A stretch of 64,000 bases of DNA, from NCBI GenBank assembly GCA_029168955.1, contig JAPDOI010001705.1, forward strand, positions 62,001 to 126,000, read 5' to 3'. Shown here in pieces: positions 38,901 through 50,900 of the stretch. Position numbers and translations under genes: made by a program. Position 1 is the first letter of the stretch; each line of letters starts with the position of its first letter. The notes under the pieces were generated by a model, which was not told where the DNA came from, made no database searches, and worked only from the letters and a program-made list of their open reading frames with translations. The stretch is from Aplectana chamaeleonis (lineage: Eukaryota; Nematoda; Chromadorea; Rhabditida; Cosmocercidae).

Positions 38901-41900
38901 TGCGCAGTACGCCGTAGAAAGTGTGTGGAACCCAAATGAGAGTGCGCAGAACGCCGTAGAAAGTGTGTTGGAAACAAATAACAGTGCGCCGGACGCCGTA
39001 GAAAGTGTGCGGGACCCAAACGAGTGTGCGCAGAACGCCGTAGAAAGTGTGTGGTACCCAAATAACAGTGCACCGGGCGCCGTAGAAAGTGTGCGGGACC
39101 CAAGTGAGCGTGCGCAGGACGCCGTAGAAAGTGTGTGGGACCCGAATGAGAGTGCGCAGAACGCCGTAGAAAGTGTGTGGGACCCAGATAACAGTGCGCC
39201 GGACGCCGTAGAAAGTGTGCGGGACCCAAATGAGTGTGCGCAGAACGCCGTAGAAAGTGTGTGGGACCCAAATAACAGTGCGCCGGACGCCGTAAAAAGT
39301 GTGCGGGACCCAAATGAGAGTGCGCAGGACGCCGTACAAGGTGTGCGGGACCCAAATGAGAGTGCGGAGGACGCCGTATAAAGTTTGTGGGACCCGAATG
39401 AGAGTGCGCAGTACGCCGTAGAAAGTGTGTGGGACCCAAATGAGAGTGCGCAGAACGCCGTAGAAAGTGTGTGGGAAACAAATAACAGTGCGCCGGACGC
39501 CGTAGAAAGTGTGCGGGACCCAAATGAGTGTGCGCAGGACGCCGTAGAAAGTGTGCGGGACCCAAATGAGAGTGCGCAGAACGCCATACAATGTGTGCGG
39601 GACCCAAATGAGAGTGCGCAGGACGCCGTAGAAAGTGTGTGGGACCCGAATGAGAGTGCGCCGGACGCCGTAGAAACTGTGTGGGACTCAAGTGAGAGTG
39701 CGCAGGACGCCGTAGAAAGTGTGTGGGACCCGAATGAGAGTGCGCAGGACGCCGTAGAAAGTGTGCGGGACCCAGATAACAGTACGCCGGACGCCGTAGA
39801 AAGTGTGCGGGACCCAAATGAGTGTGCGCAGAACGCCGTAGAAAGTGTGTGGGACCCAAATAACAGTGCGCCGGACGCTGTAGAAAGTGTGCGGGACCAA
39901 AATGAGAGTGCGCAGGCCGCCGTAGAAAGTGTGTGGGACCCAAATAACAGTGCGTCGGACGCCGTAGAAAGTGTGGGACCCAAATGAGTGTGCGCAGGAC
40001 GCCGTAGAAAGTGTGCGGGACCCAAATGAGTGTGCGCAGGACGCCGTAGAAAGTGTGCGGGACCCAAATGAGAGTGCGCAGGACGCCGTACAAAGTGTGT
40101 GGGACCCAAATGAGAGTGCGCAGGACGCCGTAGAAAGTGTGTGGGACCCGAATGAGAGTGCGCCGGACGCCGTAGAAACTGTGTGGGACACACGTGAGAG
40201 TGCGCAGGAGGCCGTAGAAAGTGTGTGGGACCCGAATGAGAGTGCGCAGAACGCCGTAGAAAGTGTGTCGGACCCAGATAACAGTACGCCGGACGCCGTA
40301 GAAAGTGTGCAGGACCCAAATGAGTGTGCGCAGAACGCCGTAGAAAGTGTGTGGGACCCAAATAACAGTGCGCCGGACGCCGTAGAAAGTGTGCGGGACC
40401 AAAATGAGAGTGCGCAGGACGCCGTAGAAAGTGTGTGGGACCCAAATAACAGTGCGTCGGACGCCGTAGAAAGTGTGGGACCCAAATGAGTGTGCGCAGG
40501 ACGCCGTAGAAAGTGTGCGGGACCCAAATGAGTGTGCGCAGGACGGCGTAGAAAGTGTGTGGGACCCAAATGGGTGCGCGCAGAACGCCGTAGAAAGTGT
40601 GTGGGACCCAAATAACAGTGCGTCGGACGCCGTAGAAAGTGTGGGACCCAAATGAGTGTGCGCAGGACGCCGTAGAAAGTGTGTGGGACCCAAATGAGAG
40701 TGCGCAGAACGCCGTAGAAAGTGTGTGGGACCCAAATAACAGTGCGCCGGACGCCGTAGAAAGTGTGCGGGACCCAAATGAGAGTGCGCAGGACGCCGTA
40801 GAAAGTGTGTGGGACCCAAATGAGAGTGCGCAGGACGCCGTAGAAAGTGTGCGGGACCCAAATAACAGTGCGCCGGACGCCTCAGAAAGTGTGTGGGACC
40901 CAAATAACGGTGCGCCGGACGCCGTAGAAAGTGTGCGGGACCCAAATGAGAGTGCGCAGGACGCCGTAGAAAGTGTGTGGGACCCAATTAAGAGTTCGCA
41001 GGACGCCGTAGAAATTGTGCGGGACCCAAACGGGTGTGCGCAGAACGTCGTAGAAAGTGTGTGGGACCCAAATAAGAGTGCGTCGGACGCCGTAGAAAGT
41101 GTGTGGGACCCAAATAAGAGTGCGCAGGACGCCGTAGAAAGTGTGTGGGACCCAAATGACAGTGCGCCGGACGCCTCAGAAAGTGTGTGGGACCCAAATA
41201 ACAGTGCGTCGGACGCCGTAGAAAATGTGCAGGATATCACTGAGAGCGTGCAGGACGTCATAGAAGGGGGAGGGGGCAGGGCATCAGTGGGTTTGCTTTG
41301 AATTAACACCACCAGGCATAAACCATGTTAGAAAGGAAACCTTCAGGAAAAAATAAATGAAATTTCTGAAAGTTTAGGTTCCTGGCAAAAGTAAAGATTT
41401 GGCATGGCCATTTTTTTCGAAAAATTAGAAATATACTCAGTTAAAAGGGGAAGGTAAAGAAAAATGAAAAAAGTTTTGAAATATTCCTGAGAACGATTTG
41501 GCGTAGAATAATTCGATTTTTGGGAAATGTAGTGAAGTAGTTGAAAGTATTGATTTGGCAGTCGAGTTTGAACCAACTATTGATAAGAGTTGTGCAAAAT
41601 GAGAGATCGCATTGTATAAGCTTATCCGTAGAACATATCGAAGCAAAATCACGCGTGATATGTCTAGCAGTAAACGCTCGTTCGGGAGCTGGAATGCCGC
41701 GATCTATTAACTAAAGTGAGATCAACTGTTTGTTCCATATCACGCATGATTTTGCTTTGATATGTTCTACGGATAAGCTTATACAATGCAATCTCTCATT
41801 TTGCACAACTCTTATCAATAGTTGGTCCAAACTCGACTGCCAAATCATTCTTTCAACTATTTCACTACATTTCCCGAAAATCAAAACATTCTAGGCCAAA

Positions 41901-44900
41901 TCGTTCTCAGGAATATTTCAAAACTTTTTTCATTTTTCTCTACCTTCCCCTTTTAACTGAGTATATTTCTAATTTTGCGAAAAAAAAATGGCCATGCCAA
42001 ATCTTTACTTTTGCCAGGAACCTAAACTTTCAGAAATACCTATGTGGATTCGATTTATCCTATCCTCCTACAAGCGAATTTCGATTTTATCAGAATAATT
42101 TCGATTTCAAAATATCCATATAAAGTCTCGTGTAGGATCGAAAAGTTTTGAGCCTTCATTTCAGGTAAACAGTGTTTAACGTTCCAATTTTCAAAGGAAC
42201 TCATCACGCTGCGAAGTGAAGGGCAGATGAAGAATTCAGGACTGAAATTGAACCAAATTTTGCTTTTCAGTTCGACAATTCAGCCGAACTTGTGATTGAA
42301 AACACGCTCAACAATATTGACGAGGATGGAGCAGCAGGAGAAAGCGAACATCATCGATTTTGGGGTAAGCAGACTTCTGAAAAAAACGAATTCTTAATCC
42401 GTCGCGCCTTTTTGCACGTGATATATCCAGCCAAAGGTTGAACTTGTGAATCTCTTCAACCAGTTCAGCATGGCACAAGGCGATCCTCTTCTTCATCATT
42501 ACCTCACAATTGCTTGCTTTCCTCTCCATCTGCACTGGAGTCTGCGCCACGTGCTTCCCTCCAACCGCCTTCGTCTTCACCATTTCCCTCTTTATCGCGT
42601 GTAAGTTTTTGAATCGATCGACTCAATACGATCATGATCTCCTACTGCGATTCTAGTGATATGCTCCCTTATTGCTGATGGAGTCTTCTTCTTGGCAGCA
42701 AATCGCGTAGACAACCGATTCGTACAAGGAATGGTAGGAACCTATGAGGTATGCTTTGCGTGAGGAATGTTCGCTTACCTTGGTTCTTCATAAGAATTTC
42801 GATGCCGCCAAAGGGGATAAGTTTTCACGGACACTTATGATCGATGTAGTGCATAAATATTAATAATTAGATCTAAAGCGAAAGTATCACAACTACGCTT
42901 TCAATGTGACCAAAAATGCAGCAGTGGAGGTTGACCACAGGCCAAGGCTCATACTCCCATATTTGCATTGAGCTGAATCAAAACTGAGACCTGATCATCA
43001 CCATTACCACAACGATTGCATGTCTTCTCTTCTAAATTTTGCCCCAAATCAGCCGCGAACCTCCTGCCTACCGCGAATATACCGAGAACCTGCAGCATAC
43101 AGCTCAGCTCTGCAGTTTTGAGATTCACGACGCCTAGACTCTTCCGCGAATCCGATGAGCGTGTGTAACCACAGCCCGCGCTGTATACGACGCACGAATA
43201 TGGCACTACAGGCGACCCTGCTTCTCCTTCAGGAAATGCATAAAAATACATCCTGTTTTAAATATTTTTGAGTGATTGTATCCCTCTAATACCATTCCGG
43301 TCTGATAAACTACGACACGGCAGGTTCGCGGTCGGGTCACGGCGAACACTGTCAGAGCGGTAAAAGGCGTCCGGGATACGTCCTCAGGATGCTGACTAGA
43401 ATGCGGGTCTCCTATCAACTATAGTGGCAGAAAATTGTTAAATCGAAAAGAACCGTTAAAATGAACTCAGTTTAGGAGTTGATGAAGCTACATTCTTCAC
43501 TACGTTGTGGGTGGCCTGATCCACACCAAGTCTACTACTCGTGTTATTCCCAAAGCAGTGAGCATTTCCAAAGAAAAGTCGCCGTTTCGGGCGAGAGACG
43601 TCAGTGAGGTTCGACCCGTCAGTGAGGGTCGGGACCAACTTCTCAAATCTCTTTGCTCACTCTGCTACCTATACTCTCCCTCATTGGAGGTCTTACATGC
43701 CTCGAACGGTACAACTTTTCTTGCCAAGAACACGGACACAAATTTCAATGTGAACGCTACCTTTGAGTTTCACTCTCTGTACACGATACTCCAGATCCAG
43801 TTCGAAAATGATCTTCAACGGGTTTCTAGATGCTACAGATGTTATTCAAGCATTCCACTGTGAAAAGTGAATGGACCATCAAGGCGGAAAGCCTTTTGAA
43901 GCGTGGTTACAGATGATCATCAGTGAGAACAGATTTCCTGTTTCTGAAGAGTTCTAGACGTCATAGATGGGGATAGATACAATACCCGCGCTACGTTTTG
44001 TACACAAAAACGTGGAGCATTTGCCAAACTTGGCAAAAAACGTCCGATGCTTTTAACTTTTTTAAACACTTTTTTGGTTTGGATTTCGAAAACGCTATTA
44101 TGTTTACAGCTGAAATTCCTAAATGATAAAGTGCTTTGTGAGCCGAAGTTCTCTAAAATCGCTTTCTTTCTGAATGACATTGTTTTTGCGGCCGTTTTTC
44201 GAAAACTTCGCGCGCGGCGAGGTGCGGCGAAACTTTGATTTGTAATTGTACAGGTAGTAGAAGAGAAACCCCAATGTTTTCTTTGTGAATTAGACGACGC
44301 AGGTGGGAGAATCTCAAGATTCGCGCAGGTAGAATTTTGGAAAACCTTCATTAAAAACGCTTGTGAGCTTCGAAAACTCAACCTTCACAAATCTCGAGAT
44401 TCTCCCACCAGTATTCAAATTCACGAATAAAACATAGAAGATACTATTCTATTGCTTCTACAATTAGAAATCAAAAATTCGCCGCACCTTGCCGCGCGCA
44501 ACGTTTTAGAAAAACGACCGCAAAAACAATTTCAATCAAAAACAAAACGATTTTAGAAAACTTTGGTCTACGAAGTACACTATTAGCTGTAAATGTGAAA
44601 GCGTTTTCATAATCTAAAAAAAGTCTTCGTTCAAAAAAGTTACAAGCATCGGGCGTATTTTGCCAGGTCTGGCAAATGCTCCCAGTTTCTACAAAACTTA
44701 GCGCGGGTATTGTTGTTGAAGCTGCCCCTTCTCCTTCAAATGAAAAAAGTGGCAGGCATGGTAATTTTCGGAGACAGAAGATACTACTCGGGCAAGAGAA
44801 TACACTTGTCAGGTGATTTTTGAGTAACTTCTCGTGATTTAGATCAGATAGCCTGCCAATAGTGCACTCGCTATCTGTGTTGCTCACGTCGGCACTGCAA

Positions 44901-47900
44901 GAAAACAGAACTGGTTTTCTTCCTCCAAAACAGCGAGTACTGCAGTTTATGTAACTGTATAACTCGCGGAATTAAAGATCAGCGGAAATTGTAGGTGCCA
45001 ATCAGTGCAAAGGTGACGTCCATGGAGGATGGTCTAGCCTAGCTGTTTTATGTGCTGACGATGTAGCCACCTTGCTGTCAGTCTCTTACCAGGAAGGAGT
45101 GAGCTTCAACTCATGTGCAACAGTGCTCAGGACTCATATCAGCCAGGTCTAAGGCGTGACAGTAGCGCACGTCGAAGGTGACCGACTTCACACCGGAAGT
45201 GCAATCGCCCCAAGAAGCTTCAGAAATAATGAATGAGGAGATCGAAAATCACTACTTTCTGATAATCGCGTAAAAAATTTGGTGTAACAGTATCGCAGAG
45301 TTTGGTTTGGGCTTTGTTCACAATTAGCAAATGTGAATAAGATTTTCTAATGAAATCAAAAACATTCTATCAGGTCTTCACAGGGAGATGTTGATCTTAA
45401 TTGTGGTGAGCGCGAAGCGCTCACCAGATTTGGCTTTGATTCGCCATCGCGCAACCCCCTGATCTCAGTATCAGGGTCCAGAGTAAACGTAGGAAGACCG
45501 TTCTTTCTGCATTTAATACACTTTAGAAAGGTGAATAACTGTTCGAAAAATGGTCCGGAATGGTTAACTGAGATTCGAGAAAAAGTGTCAAAACCACGTC
45601 ATTTTGATCGAAAAAATGTTCATCTCCTTTTTTTTCAGTTGGAGTTCACGATCTTGTTGGAACACTTATCGTTGAGCTAGATAGCTCATTTTTGGCCAGG
45701 AAGCTGGTTCTGTTTGCACCTAGCTCCTGTCAAATTTTGAAGTTGGTAGCTCAATTTTCGCGGAACCTCAAAATTGAGGGTAAAGAAAGACAAAAACACG
45801 TAAACATGTTATTAAAAACCAACCGACGTTTGCTTATTCGTAAAAATGAACTAGTGAAATAAACACCGTTACTGATAGGCTTTTGCTCAGGATTTGACGG
45901 GGCAACGCTTCGATCAATACGGCGGGATCTCGGAAGTACTTTTTGAAACGCCGCACGGTGTGACTCAGAAGTGCGCCACAGAACGCCGTAGATACTGTGC
46001 GGGACCCCGGCAGGAGTGCGAAAGACGTCGTAGAACATGTGTGTGACCAAAGTAGGAGTGCGCCGGACGCCGTAGAAAATGTGCGGGACCCAAGTGGGTG
46101 TGCGCAGAACGCCGTAGAAAGTGTGTGGGACCCAAATGGGTGTGCGCAGAACGCCGTAAAAAGTTTGCGGGACCCAAGTGGGAGTGCGCCGGACGCCGTA
46201 GAAATTGTGCGGGACCCAAATGGGTGTGCGCAGAACGCCCTAGAAAGTGTGTGGGACCCAAATGAGAGTGCGCCGGACGCCGTAGAAAGTGTGCGGGATC
46301 CAAATGGGTGTACGCAGAACGCCCTGGAAAGTGTGTGGAACCCAAATAAGAGTGCGCCGGAAACAGTAGAAAGTGTGTGGGACCCAAATGAGAGTGCGCC
46401 GGACGCCGTAGAAAGTGTGCTGGACCCAAATGAGAGTGCGCCGGACGCCGTAAAAAGTGTGCGGGACCCACATGGGAGTGCGCCGGACGCCGTAGAAAGT
46501 GTGCGGGACCCAAATGGGAGTGCTCCGGACGCCGTAGAGAGTATGTGGGACCCAAATGAGAGTGCGCCGGACGCCGTAGAAAGTGTGCGGGACCCAAATG
46601 AGAGTGCGCCGGACGCCGTAGAAAGTGTGCGGGACCCACGTGGGAATGCGCCGGACGCCGTAGTAAATGTGTGGGACCCAAATGGGTGTGCGCAGAACAC
46701 CGCAGAAAGTGTGCGGGACCCAAATGGGTGTGCGCCGGACGCCGTAGAAAGTGTGCGGGACCCAAATGAGAGTGCGCCGGACGCCGTAGAAAGTGTGCGG
46801 GACTCACGTGGGAGTGCGCCGGACGCCGTAGAAAGTGTGCGGGACCCAAATGGGTGGGCGCAGAACGCCGTAGAAAGTGTGCGGGACCCAAGTGGGAGTG
46901 AGCCGGACGCCGTAGAGTGTGCGGGACCCAAATGGGTGTGCGCCGGACGCCGTAGAAAGTGTGCGGGACCCAAATGGGTGTGCGCAGAATGCCGTAGAAA
47001 GTGTGCAGGACATCAGTGGGAGTGTGCAAGATGTAACAGAATGTGCGCAGGACATTAGTGGGAGTGTGCAGGATGTCATAGGAAGTGTGCAGGACATCAG
47101 TGAGAGTGTGCAGGACTATAGTGGGAGTGTGCAGCACCTTATATAAAGTGTGTAGGACATCAGTGGAAGGATGCAGGACATCAGTGGGCGTGTGCAGTAG
47201 AGTATTGCCCGAATATTCGTTTATTCGAATAAAATTCGAATATTCGAATAATTCGAGTATTCGAATATTCAAAGAAGTGGATTATTCGGGTTATTCGAAT
47301 ACTCGAATATTCAAAAAAGGGAAATATTCGTTTATTCGAATAATCGAATATTCAAAGAAGTGGAATATTCGGTTTATTCGAATATTCGAATATTCAGCAT
47401 GAATACTTTGAATATTCGACAAGGTCGCAAACCATATTGCAGTGATTTTACATTTCAAACATCTTAGAGTAATGAATCGTAATTTCTAGCAATTCTTCAG
47501 CATCTCATAAATATATCGTTATAGCAAGTATGTACACTACTGTACAGTATCTGCCGGTGGGGCCCGGCTACGCCGGCATTTTGAGTTTAAGGCAAATGAA
47601 CCGAAATCCGTTAGCACTATGTGAGATTGAGCACAGAAGTTCTCAGGCCTGTTTCTCGTTCCTAGAATCGTCTTCCCTTGCAAAGTACTGTGCTTAGCTG
47701 GGTCCAACTCCGGTCCTGCAATTGCGTCTCGACACGCTTTGCGGCCGCGCTTTGAGTCGGAAGAGTTTCCAGCGCCGCAGCTGCCGATCTGTTGACTCTA
47801 GGTGGATTTTAGAGACTGGAAACTAAACAAAATTGAAGAAAACTGTATAAAAAGCCATATCGAGTCGGCTTTGGAGTTGGAAACTCGATTGACTCGAGCG

Positions 47901-50900
47901 CGTGCGTCCGCAAAGCATGTCGAGACGCAATTGCGGACCGGAATTTGACGTAGATAAGCACAGTACAGCGGCTGCTGCTGGCGTCCGGCTGAACAGGCCC
48001 ATAAGCTGGTTACGGCGAGAACACTCAAAGAAATTATAGAGCATTCCAAACATGCAAACAGAGTTAACCTCCTTTTTCTGTTCAGTGACACACCAGCCCT
48101 TCTTTAGTTTTATGAGGTCCTGAAGTGGTAGTTCATTTATATTCATTTCTGTCATGATAAGGACAACCGCTGTTTGAGATTAAGTAAGCGCCCCCATGAC
48201 AAACCGACACCCTGCTACTGCTACTTCTATTGCCTAATGAAGCAGATGTGCGGTTCAAGAACGTAACCGTGGCGAAACACGTCCATGGAAACGTAGCCAC
48301 TGCCGCGTGGAGGCAATTTACAGTTATAACTCGTAGCCAAGGGAGGCAAATTTGTCCATGAAACGGCTATTTTTCCTCCCATAGCGTCGTGGGAACATTC
48401 TTGGAACGCACCCCAGAATGATGTGTGTTTCCTAGATGCATTTTGATTAACTCTCATTTCCATGATATATAAACCCGATTTAGATAAGGTTAGTGCGAAT
48501 AAAGAACTAAGCAGTTGAAATGCGTTTCTAAGGGGGAGGGTACGTGAGGAAAGAGGGGTCACACGCTCTTTGATGAACGCACAAAATGATTTTGGTGTCC
48601 TGCGCTCACCCACTTCGGATCCACACACTTTCAACCGCGTTGTGCGCACTCCGACTTGGCTCCCTCACATTTCATACGGCGCTCGGCCCACGTGGGTCCC
48701 GCACACTTTCAACGGCGTCCCGCGCGACTCCACTTGGTTCCAACACACTTTCTGGGGCGTCCTGCGCACTCCCACTTGGGTGCCGCACATATTCTAGCGC
48801 TTCCGGCACACTCTCGCTTGGGTCCCGCACGCTTTCTATGGCGTCTGGCGCACTCCCACTAGGGTCTTGCACACTTTCTATGGCGTTTGGCGCACTCCCA
48901 CTTAGGTCCGGCACACTATCTTCGCGATGCGTACTGCAGAAGCGGTTGTCCGCTAGTGCGAACCGGATTTTGCTCAGATAAGGACAGTAGGTTGCTCCAG
49001 CAAACGATTTATAGAGCACATACTTGGGCAAATTGATAGCCGCCAGCTGGTTTGATGTTTAAAAAACCTTATCGCGTCCGAGGTCAAGAGTACTAAGGCT
49101 TCTGTAGACATTTTGTTTCAATTCTGAGTACACTTAGCAAACTCGAAATTTTTTTCACATACACATTTCGAATGACAAAATTCATTTTCTTTGAAACTCG
49201 GACTTCCGAACATATTCAGGGTCTCAGTTTTTGGTTTCCCGAGCTTTGTCGATTTTTTCTGAGGATAATGATGTTCGAAAGGTCGAGCGGAGTCTGCACG
49301 AAACACACTTGTAAGACGATTAGCAGCACCAAGCTGCGTGCGAGGTCCGGATTTCTCAAACTCAACTAAAGCGTTAATATACGGGGTGCTTCGAAAATGC
49401 TGACAGTAGCTCACTTCCATCAGCGCTCAGGTTAGGCTTCAGACATGTGGAGAATGCGTTGAAATTGGTACGCAAGCCGACCTCATTTCAAGCTCACTTC
49501 TGCAATTTCTTCCAAGCAGCAAAAAATAGTTCACAGTATCTCTTCAAAAATTTATAAGATACTGTGAACTGAACTATCGAGTTCTGGTACGCTTAGCTAA
49601 ACGGTTATTGATTAACAGCGATGAGATCGGGAAAGCTGATCTCAGCCCTGGACAATTCATGACTTGTTCACAGGAAAATCGTTCCTTTGAAAAATTCATC
49701 CAAAAAGAACCTGAGATTTTGGGTCAAGAGTGGGTATTTGATGCTGTGGACATCTACCCCGACGGTTCGATACGAGATATGGCAAAATCGATCATCCACC
49801 CTCGTCATCAAGAATTCTGTAACGAAGAAACGACGTCTTCTACGGGTTTGATTGCTGGATTGAATGAGATAGTACGCGATAGCGTGTTGCTGGAATATTC
49901 GTTTATTCGAATATATTCGAAAAATATTCGAATATTCGAATAATTCGAATATTCGAATATTCAAAGAAGTGGATTATTCGGTTTATTCGAATAATCGAAT
50001 ATTCAAAGAAGTGGAATATTCGTTTATTCGAATAATCGAATATTCAAAGAAGTGGATTATTCGAATTATTCGTTTATTCGAATATTCAAGAAAAATTATT
50101 CGTTCCAACACTCTAGTGTGCAGGACGTCATCGAAAGTGCGCAGGCTATCAGTTGGAGTGCGCAGGACGTCATAGAAGGGGGGGGGGGGGAGGACATCAG
50201 TGGGTTTACTTTCATCTAATACCACCAGGCATAAATCATGTTAGAAAGGAAACCTTTAGAAAAAATAAATGAAATTCCTGAAAGTTTAGGTTCCTGGCAA
50301 AAGTAAAGATTTGGCATGGTCATAAAAATATACTCAGTTAAAAAGGGAAGATAAAGAAAAATGAAAAAAGGTTTTGAAATATTCCTGAGAACGATTTGGC
50401 GTAGAATAATTTGTTCTTCGGGAAATGAAGTGAAATAGTTGAAAGTATGATTTGGCAGTCGAGTTTGAACCAACTATTGATAAGAGTTGTGCAAAACGAG
50501 AGATCGCCTTGTCTGTGCTTATCCGTAGAACATATCAAAGCGAAATCACGCGTGAAATGGAAAGCATCAAAACTTTTTCGGGAGCTTTAATGCGGCGGTC
50601 TTCACGTATTAGGTGAAGTAAAATCAACACGCGTGATTTCGCTTTGATATGTTCTACGGATAAGCACAGACAAGGCGATCTCTCGTTTTGCACAACTCTT
50701 GTAAATAGTTGGTTCAAACTCGACTGCCAAACCATACTTTCAACTATTTCACTTCATTTCCCGAAGAACAAATTATTCTACGCCAAATCGTTCTCAGGAA
50801 TATTTCAAAACCTTTTTTCATTTTTCTTTATCTTCCCTTTTTAACTGAGTATATTTTTATGACCATGCCAAATCTTTACTTTTGCCAGGAACTTAAACTT

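Noticed and set aside
36747..41312. Minus-strand ORFs of 1521, 1302 and 896 codons and several + strand ORFs over the large array
   Set aside because: The unit is 42 bp, a multiple of three, with no stop in several frames. The longest ORF passes through three different repeat readings (TLSTASCALSFGSH, TFYGVLRTLIWVPH, HFLRRPAHSHLGPT types) as indels shift frame, so no reading is conserved. The array is inside an intron.
45834..47272. Minus-strand ORFs of 379 and 435 codons and a + strand ORF of 353 codons over the second array
   Set aside because: Same cause: frame-neutral repeat length and no conserved frame between arrays.
48227..48649. 140-codon minus-strand ORF in intron 5
   Set aside because: Partly overlaps the degenerate 42-bp array at its start. 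No splice sites or family resemblance for the rest.
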